Shown here piece by piece: positions 1 to 8,513 of a stretch of 37,616 nucleotides of DNA. The notes under the pieces are model-generated. The model was not told the origin of the DNA. It saw nothing but the letters and a program-made list of their open reading frames with translations, and searched no databases. Numbering within the stretch: position 1 is the stretch's first letter; each line of letters begins with the position of its first letter. The position numbers were made by a program, and so were the translations under genes. Source of the stretch: Desulfonauticus sp. 38_4375 (GTDB taxonomy: Bacteria > Desulfobacterota > Desulfovibrionia > Desulfovibrionales > Desulfonatronovibrionaceae); contig LGER01000014.1 of the NCBI GenBank assembly GCA_001507915.1, positions 1-37,616 on the forward strand, written 5' to 3'.

Positions 1-642
1 TATGATGAATACTATGTTGGTGCTCGCAAGATGGGTATCAATATTTTTAAAGGCAAGGTAGGAGGTTTGGAGATTTTGCCTGGGGATAGGCTGAGAGTGC
101 TTGCCTATGATATGGAACAATGTACTCCCATTGAATATGAGTCTGATTTGGTAGTACTAGCTACTGCTATTGAGCTTCCTGATACAGCAGAAAAGCTTGC
201 TCAAAAATTGGGCTTACAGTTCTGTGGAAGTCATTTTTATAGAGAATTGCATCCCAAACTTGGTCCAGTAGAAACCTCTGTGGCTGGAGTATTTCTGGCT
301 GGTTGCTGTCAGGGTCCCAAGGATATTCCTGACACAGTAGCTCAGGCCAAAGGTGCTGCTGCAGTTGCCGCTGTGCCTTTAGCTCAGGGCAAGGTTAAGA
401 TTGAACCACTACTTTCTGAAGTAAATCCAGAAAAGTGTAGTGGCTGTGGGGTATGTATTCCTCTTTGTCCTTATAATGCTATTTCCATGAAGACCTGGGG
501 AGATACTTTAAGGGCAGAGATTAATTATAGTTTGTGTAAGGGTTGTGGCGTATGTACTTCTGCCTGCCCATCTCAGGCCATAACTTTACATGGCTTTACT
601 GACGAAGAGATTTTTGCACAAATCGATGCTTTAACATCCTAG
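1..642 (+). CDS. hdrA: Heterodisulfide reductase subunit A (HdrA), C-terminal part
   Basis: The reading frame is open to the first base, so the true start lies upstream and only about 213 C-terminal residues are present; the ATG at 31 is internal. HdrA is the FAD and iron-sulfur subunit that carries out flavin-based electron bifurcation in cytoplasmic Hdr-Mvh complexes. Visible here are the end of the pyridine-nucleotide-disulfide reductase-like domain (VFLAGCCQGPKDIPDTVAQA) and two C-terminal [4Fe-4S] ferredoxin motifs, CSGCGVCIPLCP and CKGCGVCTSACP. The family is usually about 650 residues or longer, so most of the flavin domain is missing because of the window edge, not truncation. hdrC, hdrB and mvhDGA follow closely, which fits a bifurcating complex oxidising H2. 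Family assignment is secure. The final acceptor (a heterodisulfide, DsrC trisulfide or other) cannot be read from the sequence. Confidence 0.93.
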   Translation, partial: YDEYYVGARKMGINIFKGKVGGLEILPGDRLRVLAYDMEQCTPIEYESDLVVLATAIELPDTAEKLAQKLGLQFCGSHFYRELHPKLGPVETSVAGVFLAGCCQGPKDIPDTVAQAKGAAAVAAVPLAQGKVKIEPLLSEVNPEKCSGCGVCIPLCPYNAISMKTWGDTLRAEINYSLCKGCGVCTSACPSQAITLHGFTDEEIFAQIDALTS

Positions 643-655
643 GAGGTTTATGAAT

Positions 656-1177
656 ATGTCTGGCTTAAAAATAGATGACGCCAAAATAAAAGAAGCCATT
701 GAAACCATCAGTAAATATGGTGGTGAGGCTGTGGTAAAATGTGTGCAGTGTGGAGCCTGCTCTGGCATATGTCCAGGAGTAAGAGTAGGTTTCAATGTTT
801 TGTGTAGAATGCTTATTAAAAGGATTTTAACCGGTCAGTTGGAAGAGACCCTAGAAGAAGTATCTACCTGGGGATGTCAGGCCTGTAATAGATGTACAGA
901 AGTTTGTCCTCAGGGAGTAAGGCCCATGGAAGTGGTTTTTGCCTTTAGGCGTTATCAGGCCTCTGAATTGGCCCTTTCCACTTCTGCCTTTGGTCCACAA
1001 ATGAGTTTGTATAATGTGGGACATGCTGTCACCATTAGCCCTGAGGCAGTGGCTGAGAATAGGAAAAAAGCAGGTTTACCTGAAACTCCGCCTACTGCTT
1101 TAAACAACGAGCAAGCTCAAAAGGAAATCCAAACTTTATTGGATAATAGTCCAATGGCTGAATTGGGAATATTTTAA
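656..1177 (+). CDS. hdrC: Heterodisulfide reductase subunit C (HdrC)
   Basis: This small iron-sulfur subunit carries electrons between HdrA and the catalytic HdrB. It has two cysteine clusters typical of HdrC, CVQCGACSGICP near the N-terminus and CQACNRCTEVCP in the middle, each expected to bind a [4Fe-4S] centre. The conserved RPMEVVFAFRRYQ stretch follows the second cluster. Two in-frame ATGs compete. The one at 650 lies only 2 bases after AGGAGGT (641-647), while the one at 656 has an 8-base spacing, so 656 is chosen. The gene sits 13 bases after hdrA and 21 before hdrB in one operon. No membrane segment is apparent, consistent with a soluble cytoplasmic complex. Length (about 173 residues) is normal. 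Confidence 0.92.
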   Translation: MSGLKIDDAKIKEAIETISKYGGEAVVKCVQCGACSGICPGVRVGFNVLCRMLIKRILTGQLEETLEEVSTWGCQACNRCTEVCPQGVRPMEVVFAFRRYQASELALSTSAFGPQMSLYNVGHAVTISPEAVAENRKKAGLPETPPTALNNEQAQKEIQTLLDNSPMAELGIF

Positions 1178-1198
1178 ACCTTTAAGGAGTTGAAAAAA

Positions 1199-2107
1199 AT
1201 GGAAAAAGTAGGATTGTTTTTAGGATGTAATATTCCTTTTAGAGCTCCAGATATAGAAAAGGCTTTTCGGTCTATATTGCCAGAATTTGGCATAGAGCCT
1301 GTGGATTTAGAAGGAGCCAGTTGTTGCCCTGCCTGGGGTACAGCTCCTTCCTTTGATCTGGATACCTGGCTTAGCTTATCTGGAAGGAATATTTCTTTGG
1401 CTGAAGAAAAGGGTGTGGATATTACCACTGGCTGTAACTCTTGTTTTGGGGTTTTGAGTGAAGCCAAACACATGATTGAGCATAAACCTGGTAAGTTTGA
1501 TGTGGTAAATGAGAAGTTAAAGTTAATTGGAAGAGAATATAAAGGCACTTCTAAAATTTACCACATTATGCACCTTCTTTATGCCATTATTGGTCCTGAA
1601 AAGATTAAAGAGAAAATTAAATACAATTTTGAAGGGATTAAAGTTGCTTTGCAGCAAGGTTGTCACTCTGTCTGGCCCAGTGATGTTTATGAAGTCAAAG
1701 AAGAAAATCCCTTCTTCCCCATTCATTTAAAGACTATTGTAGAGGCAACAGGAGCAGAAGCACCTCACTATAGTAGGATAGAAGATTGTTGTGGTATGGG
1801 TGCTATGAGTTCTTCTGATAGGGAAAAATCTTTACAAACTTTTAAAAGAAAAATTTCTTCTATTAAAGAAGAAATAGATCCAGATGTGGTAGTTACTGGT
1901 TGTTCTTCCTGTTATTTACAATTTGATGGCTCTCAGAAAGTGCTTAAAGAAAGAGGGGATATTGATTTTGAAATCCCTGTATTTCATGTAACTCAGTTCT
2001 TGGCTATTGCCTTGGGCTTTGATCCCAAGCTAGTAGCTGGTATTTGTCAGGTGTCTAGAGATGAAATAGTTAAAGAAATGCAAAGTGAAAAACGCTTAGT
2101 GAAATAA
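1199..2107 (+). CDS. hdrB: Heterodisulfide reductase subunit B (HdrB)
   Basis: HdrB is the catalytic subunit that reduces the disulfide substrate at noncubane [4Fe-4S] clusters held by two CCG domains. Counting from the ATG at 1199, the first domain shows C10, the C42-C43 pair and C79xxC82. The second shows the GCHS cysteine, CCGMG and CSSCY. Both domains look complete, so two noncubane clusters are expected. A TTG at 1190 is in frame, but AAGGAG (1184-1189) touches it directly, whereas it sits 9 bases before the ATG at 1199; the ATG is preferred. The order hdrA-hdrC-hdrB-mvhD-mvhG-mvhA indicates co-expression with the hydrogenase. The natural substrate in a non-methanogen is unknown; DsrC or a small-molecule thiol disulfide are possibilities. 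Confidence 0.92.
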   Translation: MEKVGLFLGCNIPFRAPDIEKAFRSILPEFGIEPVDLEGASCCPAWGTAPSFDLDTWLSLSGRNISLAEEKGVDITTGCNSCFGVLSEAKHMIEHKPGKFDVVNEKLKLIGREYKGTSKIYHIMHLLYAIIGPEKIKEKIKYNFEGIKVALQQGCHSVWPSDVYEVKEENPFFPIHLKTIVEATGAEAPHYSRIEDCCGMGAMSSSDREKSLQTFKRKISSIKEEIDPDVVVTGCSSCYLQFDGSQKVLKERGDIDFEIPVFHVTQFLAIALGFDPKLVAGICQVSRDEIVKEMQSEKRLVK

Positions 2108-2118
2108 GGAGGGGTAAA

Positions 2119-2532
2119 ATGGAATTTAAACCCAATATAGTTGGTTTTGCCTGCCACTGGTGTACCTATGCAGGTGCTGATTTAGCTGGAAGTTTGCGTT
2201 TAAAGTACCCTCCAAGTATAAAACTAATCAGGGTACCCTGTTCTGGAAGAATAGAGCCAGAATACATTATTCAAGCTTTGGCCAATGGAGCAGATGGAGT
2301 ACTGGTGGGTGGATGCCATTTTGGTGATTGTCACTACAAAGATGGTAACTACAAGACTGCTCGCAGGATGAAACAAGTAGAAGAAATGATTAAGGAGTTA
2401 GGTGTTGAACCTGGACGTTTTCGTTGGGAATGGATTTCTGGTTCTGAGGGACAAAAGTTTGCTGAGGTAGTTACCGAATTTACAGAAACTCTTAAAGAAT
2501 TAGGTCCTAACCCTCTCAAGGGAGGTAATTAA
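2119..2532 (+). CDS. mvhD: Hydrogenase iron-sulfur subunit MvhD
   Basis: MvhD is a small [2Fe-2S] protein that docks the MvhAG hydrogenase onto HdrA and passes electrons to its flavin. Features seen are ACHWCTYAGAD near the N-terminus, RVPCSGRI in the middle and GGCHFGDCHY, which together supply the conserved cysteines of this family (C12, C15, C42, C65 and C70). The 137-residue length is typical of the stand-alone form. AGGAGG precedes the ATG. The stop codon ends one base before the mvhG start, suggesting translational coupling. Its position between hdrB and mvhG is the diagnostic layout of an Hdr-linked group 3c hydrogenase. No signal peptide or membrane segment is present. Confidence 0.94.
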   Translation: MEFKPNIVGFACHWCTYAGADLAGSLRLKYPPSIKLIRVPCSGRIEPEYIIQALANGADGVLVGGCHFGDCHYKDGNYKTARRMKQVEEMIKELGVEPGRFRWEWISGSEGQKFAEVVTEFTETLKELGPNPLKGGN

Positions 2533-2533
2533 G

Positions 2534-3505
2534 ATGGCAGATAAGTTGAAATTTGCATTTTTACTTGCTGGCGGATGTGCTGGCTGTGAGATGAGTTTGG
2601 TAGATATTTCCGAAAAATTGGTAGATGCCCTGGAACACCTGGAAGTGGTCTTTTGGGCACCTACTGTTGCTGACGTAAAGTATAAAGATTTAGAAGCCAT
2701 GCCAGACAAGTCCATAGACCTGGCCTTTGTGGATGGTATGATTCGCAACAGTGAAAATGAACATATGGTCAAGGTCTTGCGAGACAAAGCCAAGATTTTG
2801 GTGGCCTTTGGTGCTTGTGCTACTTTAGGTAGTATTGCTGGTATGGCCAATATGCATACCAAAGAAGAGCTTTTTAAACAGGCCTATCAGGATACCTTTA
2901 GCACTGATAATCCCGATGGAGTATATCCCACTCCAGAATATCTTTTGGATGGCAAATACGATTTAACTATCCCAGAGTTTTTGCCAGAAGTTAAGGTCAT
3001 TGATGAGGTAGTACCTGTAGAATACTATGTAGGTGGCTGTCCTCCTCATCCTGATTTTGTAGCTGCTGCTGTGGAGGCAGTTATTGCTGGTAACCTGCCA
3101 CCAGCTAGTGGCAAAGCTGTGTGTGATGTGTGTGAGAGAAATCCCAGAAATCAGGGCACAGATCGTTTCTTAGTAGAAGAAGTATATCGTACCTCAGAAA
3201 AAGCTCCTGAAGATGGAGTATGTTTGCTTCAACAAGGTATTATTTGTTTTGGTCCTTTTACTCAGGGAGACTGTGGTTGCTCTTGCCCCAAGGTAGGTAT
3301 TCCCTGCCGTGGCTGTGGTGGCCCCATTCCTGGAGTAAAAGACTATGGTGCCAGGGCCATGAGTGCCATTGGTTCTATTTTAGGTAGTGAAGAAGCTGTA
3401 GAGCAGTTAATGCAAAAATATCCAGTTTTAGCTAAGTTTTACTATCGCTACTCTCTACCCAGTTCTTTAATTGAGAGAAAGAAAAGAGCGATAAAAAAGG
3501 GTTAA
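2534..3505 (+). CDS. mvhG: [NiFe] hydrogenase small subunit MvhG (group 3c)
   Basis: This subunit holds the iron-sulfur relay that carries electrons from the NiFe site in MvhA toward MvhD and HdrA. The proximal cluster ligands are visible as GGCAGCE near the N-terminus, GACATLG around residue 95 and GGCPPHP near residue 170. A cysteine-rich C-terminal half (CDVCERN, CLLQQG, CGCSCPKVGIPCRGCGGP) supplies the other clusters. There is no Tat signal, which marks it as a cytoplasmic enzyme, unlike the second small subunit at 5753. The ATG lies 1 base after the mvhD stop with GGGAGGT upstream. Length (323 residues) matches the family. A GC-rich hairpin separates it from mvhA. Confidence 0.94.
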   Translation: MADKLKFAFLLAGGCAGCEMSLVDISEKLVDALEHLEVVFWAPTVADVKYKDLEAMPDKSIDLAFVDGMIRNSENEHMVKVLRDKAKILVAFGACATLGSIAGMANMHTKEELFKQAYQDTFSTDNPDGVYPTPEYLLDGKYDLTIPEFLPEVKVIDEVVPVEYYVGGCPPHPDFVAAAVEAVIAGNLPPASGKAVCDVCERNPRNQGTDRFLVEEVYRTSEKAPEDGVCLLQQGIICFGPFTQGDCGCSCPKVGIPCRGCGGPIPGVKDYGARAMSAIGSILGSEEAVEQLMQKYPVLAKFYYRYSLPSSLIERKKRAIKKG

Positions 3506-3543
3506 CCTTAACCCCCTTTTTTTAAAGGGGCCCTTATAAGGAG
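3503..3543 (+). promoter_or_regulatory. Intercistronic hairpin between mvhG and mvhA
   Basis: CCCCTTT (3513-3519) and AAAGGGG (3524-3530) form a perfect 7-bp stem with a 4-base loop. It directly follows the mvhG stop codon. The adjoining palindrome CCTTATAAGG (3532-3541) overlaps the AAGGAG (3538-3543) that would serve the mvhA ATG at 3551. The stem has no following T-run, so it is unlikely to terminate transcription. It may protect the upstream message from decay or tune mvhA translation. The structure is directly visible; the role is inferred. Confidence 0.4.
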
Positions 3544-3550
3544 TGGTCCC

Positions 3551-5083
3551 ATGAAAATACGAGAAGTTTTCTCCAAGTTTTTTGGAGGAGGAAAGACAGA
3601 ACAAACAGGGAGGACAAACGTGAAAAAGATAGAAATAAACCCTATAACCAGATTAGAAGGCCACGGAAAAATTGCCATTTTTCTTGATGATAATGGCAAT
3701 GTGGATGATGCCTTCTTTCAAACCGTGGAATTTCGCGGTTATGAAAAATTTTTGCAAGGCTTACCCATAGAAGAGGTTCCTCGCACTGTATCCACAGTAT
3801 GTGGAGTGTGTAGAGGAGTTCACTTTACTGCATCCATGAAGGCTCTGGATGGCGTTTATGGGGTAGAGCCAACCCCTACTGCCAGGAAATTAAGAGAGCT
3901 TTTTTACATGGCTCACTATGTGGAAGACCACGCCGTAATTCTCTATGCCCTTGGTTTTCCTGATTTTGTAGTAGGCCCAGAGGCTGACCCTGCTACCAGA
4001 AATGTTATTGGATTGATTAATGCAGTGGGTGCAGAAACTGGTAAGGCAGTGTTGGCCAAAAGAAAACTGGCCGTGAAAATCTTTGAGCTCTTGGGCGGTA
4101 AACCCAACCATCCAGTTAGTGCTCTTCCTGGTGGCTGGTCCAAAAAGCTCACTGAAGAAGAGAGAAAAATGGTTGATGGCTGGGTGGACGAGCTCATTGA
4201 ACTGGGCAAGTTGACCTTGCAAATCTTTGAAGATGTAGTGCTTAAGAATGAAAAGTATCTTTCCTTGGTTACTGGAGATATGTACAAGGTAGTGGTCAAC
4301 TACCAGGGTAGTGTGGATGAACAAGATCGCATTGCCTACTACGACGGTACTCAAAAGATTGTAGATACTGAAGGAAATGTTATTGGCACCTTTAGGGGCA
4401 AAGAATATCTGGACTTTATTGCGGAAAGGGTACTTCCCTGGTCTTACCTGAAGTTCCCTTATCAGAAAAAGCTTGGTCCCTGGCAGGGCATTAAAGAAGG
4501 TAAGGGAACCAATCTTTATGCAGTAGGTCCTTTGCCCAGATTTAATGTGGCCAGTGGCATGGATACTCCAGAGGCCCAAAAACACTATGAAAAGTTCTTT
4601 GATACCTTTAAGACCAAACCCGTGCACTTTGTTTTGGCCTATCACTGGGCTAGAGCTATTGAGCTCTTGAATGCGGCTGAAAGGATGAAAGAGCTTATCA
4701 ATGACCCAGATATTACTGGCACTGATAACTGGAATAAGCCCACAAAAGTGGTAGGTGAAGGTGTGGGTATTATTGAGGCTCCTCGTGGTACTTTGATCCA
4801 CCACTATGTAACTGATGATAAAGGCATTGTTACCAATGCCAACTTAATCGTAGCTACAACTCACAACAATGGTCCCATTAACCTGGCCGTAAAGAATGCT
4901 GCTAAGCACTTTATTAAAAATGGTAATGTAAGCGAAGGTCTTTTAAACTATGTAGAAATGGCTTTCAGGCCTTATGACCTTTGCCTGGCCTGTGCTACTC
5001 ATACCATTACTGGTGGAGTTCCTTTTGAAATTGAAATCTTTGATAGCGAAGGAAAACTGCATAAAAAACTAAGAAACTACTAA
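3551..5083 (+). CDS. mvhA: [NiFe] hydrogenase large subunit MvhA (group 3c)
   Basis: This is the catalytic NiFe subunit that splits H2 for the Hdr complex. INPITRLEGHG opens the conserved fold. The N-terminal metal motif CGVCRGVHF supplies C84 and C87, and the C-terminal DLCLACATH supplies C478 and C481. Residues after H484 form a 26-residue tail that a maturation protease should remove. Two starts are possible: ATG at 3551 (AAGGAG 7 bases upstream), or GTG at 3620 (GGGAGG 6 bases upstream), which gives the usual MKKIEINPITRLEGHG N-terminus. The first adds a 23-residue basic, glycine-containing extension not expected for the family. The ATG is kept here but the GTG is a serious alternative. 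A terminator follows at 5106. Confidence 0.94.
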   Translation: MKIREVFSKFFGGGKTEQTGRTNVKKIEINPITRLEGHGKIAIFLDDNGNVDDAFFQTVEFRGYEKFLQGLPIEEVPRTVSTVCGVCRGVHFTASMKALDGVYGVEPTPTARKLRELFYMAHYVEDHAVILYALGFPDFVVGPEADPATRNVIGLINAVGAETGKAVLAKRKLAVKIFELLGGKPNHPVSALPGGWSKKLTEEERKMVDGWVDELIELGKLTLQIFEDVVLKNEKYLSLVTGDMYKVVVNYQGSVDEQDRIAYYDGTQKIVDTEGNVIGTFRGKEYLDFIAERVLPWSYLKFPYQKKLGPWQGIKEGKGTNLYAVGPLPRFNVASGMDTPEAQKHYEKFFDTFKTKPVHFVLAYHWARAIELLNAAERMKELINDPDITGTDNWNKPTKVVGEGVGIIEAPRGTLIHHYVTDDKGIVTNANLIVATTHNNGPINLAVKNAAKHFIKNGNVSEGLLNYVEMAFRPYDLCLACATHTITGGVPFEIEIFDSEGKLHKKLRNY

Positions 5084-5105
5084 AAAGAGAAAGTGTTTTT
5101 TTACC

Positions 5106-5139
5106 AAAAAGCCAGGCTTAAAAATGCCTGGCTTTTTTT
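5106..5139 (+). terminator. Rho-independent terminator after mvhA
   Basis: AAAAAGCCAGGC (5106-5117) pairs with GCCTGGCTTTTT across an 8-base loop, and a run of seven T follows the GC-rich core. It lies 22 bases after the mvhA stop and ends the hdr-mvh operon. The protease downstream has its own ribosome site 14 bases after the T-run. Confidence 0.88.
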
Positions 5140-5169
5140 ATTTACAGGAAAAAAGGAGTAAAAGAACTT

Positions 5170-5616
5170 ATGGATACAGTGGTCTTAGGTATAGGAAATC
5201 CTCTTTTAGCAGATGATAGGGCAGGTATAGTAGTGGTGGAAGATTTGGAAAAAGAAAATTTACCGGCTCACTTTGAAGTGCTTTATACCGTGGGGTTTGA
5301 AGTGATTGATAAGGTTCTGGGCTATAAAAGGGCTTTAATTGTTGATGCCTGTAAACTGGGAAATCCTGTGGGGACAATTTTGGAAGTGGGAGTAGAAGAT
5401 ATTTTTTCTTCTCCCAACTTAATCAATTCCCATGCCATTAGTGTAGGTACTACTCTAAAGACTGGCTATACTGTATTTAAAGAAGAAATGCCCCAGGAAA
5501 TAAAACTTTATCTCATAGAAGTGGAAAACATTGAAGAGTTCTCCAAGACTTTTACTCCTGCAGTAGCAGAAGCTGTGGAAGAAGTTAAAAAGAGGATTAG
5601 GGCAGAATTAAGATAA
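5170..5616 (+). CDS. Hydrogenase maturation protease, peptidase M52 family (probably for MvhA)
   Basis: Nickel-dependent endopeptidases of this family (HycI, HyaD, FrhD) remove the C-terminal tail of [NiFe] large subunits once nickel is inserted. The N-terminal VLGIGNPLLADDRAG carries the first metal-binding aspartate/glutamate position, and LIVDACKLGNPVG the second; a histidine for the third ligand appears in LINSHAISVG. The 148-residue length is typical. It starts 31 bases after the mvhA terminator, with AAGGAG at 5153-5158. It resembles the FrhD/HycI branch more than the HyaD branch, and its position suggests MvhA as substrate. That pairing is inferred from gene order. A faint A/T-rich inverted repeat at 5625-5650 follows and may end the transcript. 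Confidence 0.86.
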   Translation: MDTVVLGIGNPLLADDRAGIVVVEDLEKENLPAHFEVLYTVGFEVIDKVLGYKRALIVDACKLGNPVGTILEVGVEDIFSSPNLINSHAISVGTTLKTGYTVFKEEMPQEIKLYLIEVENIEEFSKTFTPAVAEAVEEVKKRIRAELR

Positions 5617-5678
5617 AAAAACTATTGAAAAAAGTAATTATTTTTCTCAAGAAGGAACAAAAATAGATAAGATTTTAC

Positions 5679-5719
5679 TTGCCAACTTTATGTATTTTTT
5701 GCATAGAGTTAGGTATAAA
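5679..5719 (+). promoter_or_regulatory. Possible promoter for the periplasmic hydrogenase operon
   Basis: The 136-base gap before the small subunit holds TTGCCA (5679-5684) 17 bases ahead of CATAGA (5702-5707), and a separate TATAAA at 5714-5719. Matches to the sigma-70 consensus are modest. No sigma-54 -24/-12 pair with correct spacing was seen here. Some promoter is expected because a new transcription unit appears to begin here. Confidence 0.25.
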
Positions 5720-5752
5720 AATTAATACTTAAACCCAAAAGGGAGGTGCCCT

Positions 5753-6706
5753 ATGAAGTATTTTGTCGGGCTAGGTAAGGATGACCCCTTAGAGCGTTTG
5801 GAAAGGAGAGGGGTATCCAGGCGTGATTTTATGAAATTTTGTACTGCTGTAGCAGTGATGATGGGAATGGGTCCTGGTTTTGCTCCCAAGGTAGCAGAAG
5901 CTTTGACCAGCAAAAAAAGACCCAGTGTTGTCTATTTGCACAATGCTGAGTGTACGGGCTGTTCCGAAGCTGTGCTTAGGACTGTAAGTCCTTTTATTGA
6001 TGAGCTTATTCTGGACACCATTTCTCTGGACTACCACGAAACCATTATGGCTGCTGCCGGCGAACCAGCAGAAGAAGCCTTACATCAGGCCATTTCTTCT
6101 CCCAATGGCTATGTGTGTGTAATTGAGGGAGCTATTCCCATGAAAGATGGCGGTATTTATGGTAAAATTGCCGGCAAGACCATGTATGAGATTTGTGCAG
6201 AAATTGCTCCCAAGGCCATTGCTACCATTGCGATAGGAACTTGTGCTACCTTTGGTGGGGTGCAGGCTGCTGCTCCCAATCCTACTGGAGCTAAGGGGGT
6301 AAATGATGCCCTGGGTAAGCTGGGAGTAAGGGCCATAAACATTGCTGGTTGCCCACCCAATCCCTATAATTTTGTGGGTACAGTTGTTCACTTGCTTACC
6401 AAAGGCATGCCAGAGCTGGATGACAACCATCGTCCTGTTATGTTTTATGGAGAAACCGTGCATGATCTTTGTCCTCGCAAAAAGCATTTTGACAACAGTG
6501 AATTTGCTCCTTCTTTTGACTCAGAAGAAGCCAAAAAAGGTTGGTGTTTATATGAGTTAGGTTGTAAAGGACCTTATACCTACAACAATTGTCCCAAGAT
6601 TAAATTCAATCAGACCAACTGGCCAGTAGAAGCAGGACATCCCTGTATTGGTTGTAGTGAGCCTAATTTCTGGGATGAGATGTCACCTTTTTATGAATCC
6701 ATGTAA
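5753..6706 (+). CDS. hynB: Periplasmic [NiFe] hydrogenase small subunit (group 1)
   Basis: This is the electron-transfer subunit of an exported uptake hydrogenase, expected to pass electrons from H2 to periplasmic c-type cytochromes. Residues 22-28 (SRRDFMK) form a twin-arginine motif, followed by a hydrophobic stretch and a probable cleavage region around VAEALTSKK. Iron-sulfur ligands are seen in [21 protein letters not shown] and the C-terminal [11 protein letters not shown], which is typical of the medial and distal clusters. It ends without a C-terminal membrane anchor, so the enzyme is probably soluble in the periplasm, like the Desulfovibrio HynAB type. GGGAGGT lies upstream of the ATG. 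The large subunit follows after 23 bases. Confidence 0.93.
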   Translation: MKYFVGLGKDDPLERLERRGVSRRDFMKFCTAVAVMMGMGPGFAPKVAEALTSKKRPSVVYLHNAECTGCSEAVLRTVSPFIDELILDTISLDYHETIMAAAGEPAEEALHQAISSPNGYVCVIEGAIPMKDGGIYGKIAGKTMYEICAEIAPKAIATIAIGTCATFGGVQAAAPNPTGAKGVNDALGKLGVRAINIAGCPPNPYNFVGTVVHLLTKGMPELDDNHRPVMFYGETVHDLCPRKKHFDNSEFAPSFDSEEAKKGWCLYELGCKGPYTYNNCPKIKFNQTNWPVEAGHPCIGCSEPNFWDEMSPFYESM

Positions 6707-6729
6707 AATAATTTTCAAGGAGGAGTTAT

Positions 6730-8430
6730 ATGTCCGGTTGTAGAGCAAAAAAGGCCCCTGCTATTCCAGTTACTCCCAAGAGTAATTATTCTGGGCCCAT
6801 TGTGGTGGACCCAGTAACCAGAATAGAGGGGCATCTAAGAATAGAAGTAGAAATTGAGAATGGTAAAGTAAAAAATGCCTGGAGTAAACCCCAACTTTTT
6901 AGGGGTTTGGAGATAATTTTAAAGGGTAGAGACCCTAGAGATGCGCAGCACTTTACTCAAAGAGCCTGTGGTGTATGTACCTATGTGCATGCTCTGGCTT
7001 CTGTGCGCTGCGTAGATGATGCCGTAAAGGTAGATATTCCAGCCAATGCTAGAATTATGCGCAATCTGGTCATGGGTGCCCAATATCTTCATGACCATAT
7101 AGTGCATTTTTATCATTTACATGCCCTGGATTGGGTGGATGTAACTTCTGCCTTAAAGGCTGATCCTTACAAGGCTGCCAAGATTGCCAACAATATTTCT
7201 CCTCGTCCCACCAAGGCTGAAGACTTAAAGGCTGTCCAGGAAAAATTAAAAGCCTTTGTAGATAGTGGACAGTTGGGCATTTTTACCAATGCCTTTTTCT
7301 TAGGTGGGCATGATGCCTATTATCTGCCCCCAGAAGTAAACCTCATTGCCACAGCCCATTATCTGGAAGCTTTGAGATTGCAGGTAAAGGCTGCCAGAGC
7401 CATGGCTGTGTTTGGAGCCAAAAATCCTCATACTCAATTTACTGTAGTGGGTGGAGTAACCAATTATGAGGCCTTGAGCCCAGAGAGATTAAGTGAATTT
7501 AGAAATCTCTGGCAAGAAACCAAGAAGTTTGTAGATGAAGTTTACATTCCAGACCTCTTGGCTGTAGCTTCCTATTATAAGGATTGGGCTCAATATGGTG
7601 GCTGCACCAACTTTATTACCTTTGGTGAATTCCCTGAAAAGGCCAATGACTTGGCTTCCAGATTTATGCCTCAGGGTGTTATTTTTAATCGTGACTTGAG
7701 CAAGATAGAAGATTTTGATCCCAAAGAAATTTACGAGCACGTAAAATACAGCTGGTACGAGGGCGACAAGGCCAGACATCCTTATGAAGGTGAGACCAAA
7801 CCTTACTATACCAGCCTGGAAGACAAGAATAAATACTCCTGGATGAAAGCTCCTCGCTACAAAGGAGAGCCCTGTGAAACAGGTCCTTTGGCCAGTGTGT
7901 TGGTAGCTTATGCTAAGGGAGTACCTGAATTTAAGGAAACTGTAGATTATGTCTTGAATTACCTGGGAGTAGGCCCTGAAGCTCTGTTCTCCACCCTGGG
8001 TAGAACCGCTGCTAGAGGTATTGAAACCAAAGTTATTGCTGCCAGGATTGAAAAGTGGCTGGATGAACTGGAGAGCAATGTAAAAGCTGGTGATACCAAG
8101 CTTTATCAAGAATATGAGATGCCTGATGAAGCTGAAGGGGTAGGTTTTGTTACTGCTCCTAGAGGTGCTCTTAGCCACTGGATTAAAATTAAAAATAAAC
8201 AAATTGCAAACTATCAATTAGTAGTTCCCTCTACCTGGAGTTTGGGACCCAGGTGTGCCAATGGCAAATTAGGTCCCATTGAAGAAGCCCTTTTAAATAC
8301 TCCTGTGGCTGATCCCAAGCGTCCAGTAGAATTGTTGCGTACTGTACACTCCTTTGATCCTTGTATTGCCTGTGGTGTACATGTCATAGATCCTAAATCT
8401 AATGAAACTTATAAGTTTAGAGTGCTTTAA
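6730..8430 (+). CDS. hynA: Periplasmic [NiFe] hydrogenase large subunit (group 1)
   Basis: This catalytic partner of the Tat-exported small subunit at 5753 oxidises H2 outside the cytoplasmic membrane. VDPVTRIEGHLRIEVE is the standard opening. The N-terminal metal site is RACGVCTYVH (C80, C83, H87). The C-terminal site is DPCIACGVH (C545, C548, H551), followed by a 15-residue tail to be cleaved. The nickel position is cysteine, so this is not a selenocysteine enzyme. It has no signal of its own and would be co-exported by the small subunit. Length (566 residues) is normal for group 1. AAGGAGG precedes the ATG. A strong terminator follows, then its likely protease at 8514. Confidence 0.94.
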   Translation: MSGCRAKKAPAIPVTPKSNYSGPIVVDPVTRIEGHLRIEVEIENGKVKNAWSKPQLFRGLEIILKGRDPRDAQHFTQRACGVCTYVHALASVRCVDDAVKVDIPANARIMRNLVMGAQYLHDHIVHFYHLHALDWVDVTSALKADPYKAAKIANNISPRPTKAEDLKAVQEKLKAFVDSGQLGIFTNAFFLGGHDAYYLPPEVNLIATAHYLEALRLQVKAARAMAVFGAKNPHTQFTVVGGVTNYEALSPERLSEFRNLWQETKKFVDEVYIPDLLAVASYYKDWAQYGGCTNFITFGEFPEKANDLASRFMPQGVIFNRDLSKIEDFDPKEIYEHVKYSWYEGDKARHPYEGETKPYYTSLEDKNKYSWMKAPRYKGEPCETGPLASVLVAYAKGVPEFKETVDYVLNYLGVGPEALFSTLGRTAARGIETKVIAARIEKWLDELESNVKAGDTKLYQEYEMPDEAEGVGFVTAPRGALSHWIKIKNKQIANYQLVVPSTWSLGPRCANGKLGPIEEALLNTPVADPKRPVELLRTVHSFDPCIACGVHVIDPKSNETYKFRVL

Positions 8431-8448
8431 TTAAAAGTTCTTTGCTTC

Positions 8449-8482
8449 AAAAGAGCCTGAAGTTTTCTTCAGGCTCTTTTTT
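8449..8482 (+). terminator. Rho-independent terminator after hynA
   Basis: AAAAGAGCCTGAAG (8449-8462) pairs perfectly with CTTCAGGCTCTTTT around a TTTT loop, and the 3' arm runs into a T-tract. The next gene starts 31 bases downstream, so the protease may depend on read-through. Confidence 0.88.
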
Positions 8483-8513
8483 ATTAAACTAATTTCTTAA
8501 GGAGCATATTGGT

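Noticed and set aside
3890-4804. Long open frame (304 codons) on the minus strand inside mvhA
   Set aside because: It lies wholly antisense to a well-supported hydrogenase gene, has no recognisable domain, and looks like a codon-bias shadow.
7489-8217. Open frame of 242 codons on the minus strand inside the periplasmic large-subunit gene
   Set aside because: Antisense shadow of hynA with no ribosome site or family resemblance.
6730-8430. Selenocysteine at the nickel site of the periplasmic hydrogenase
   Set aside because: The codon in DPCIACGVH is TGT, and no in-frame TGA interrupts the gene.
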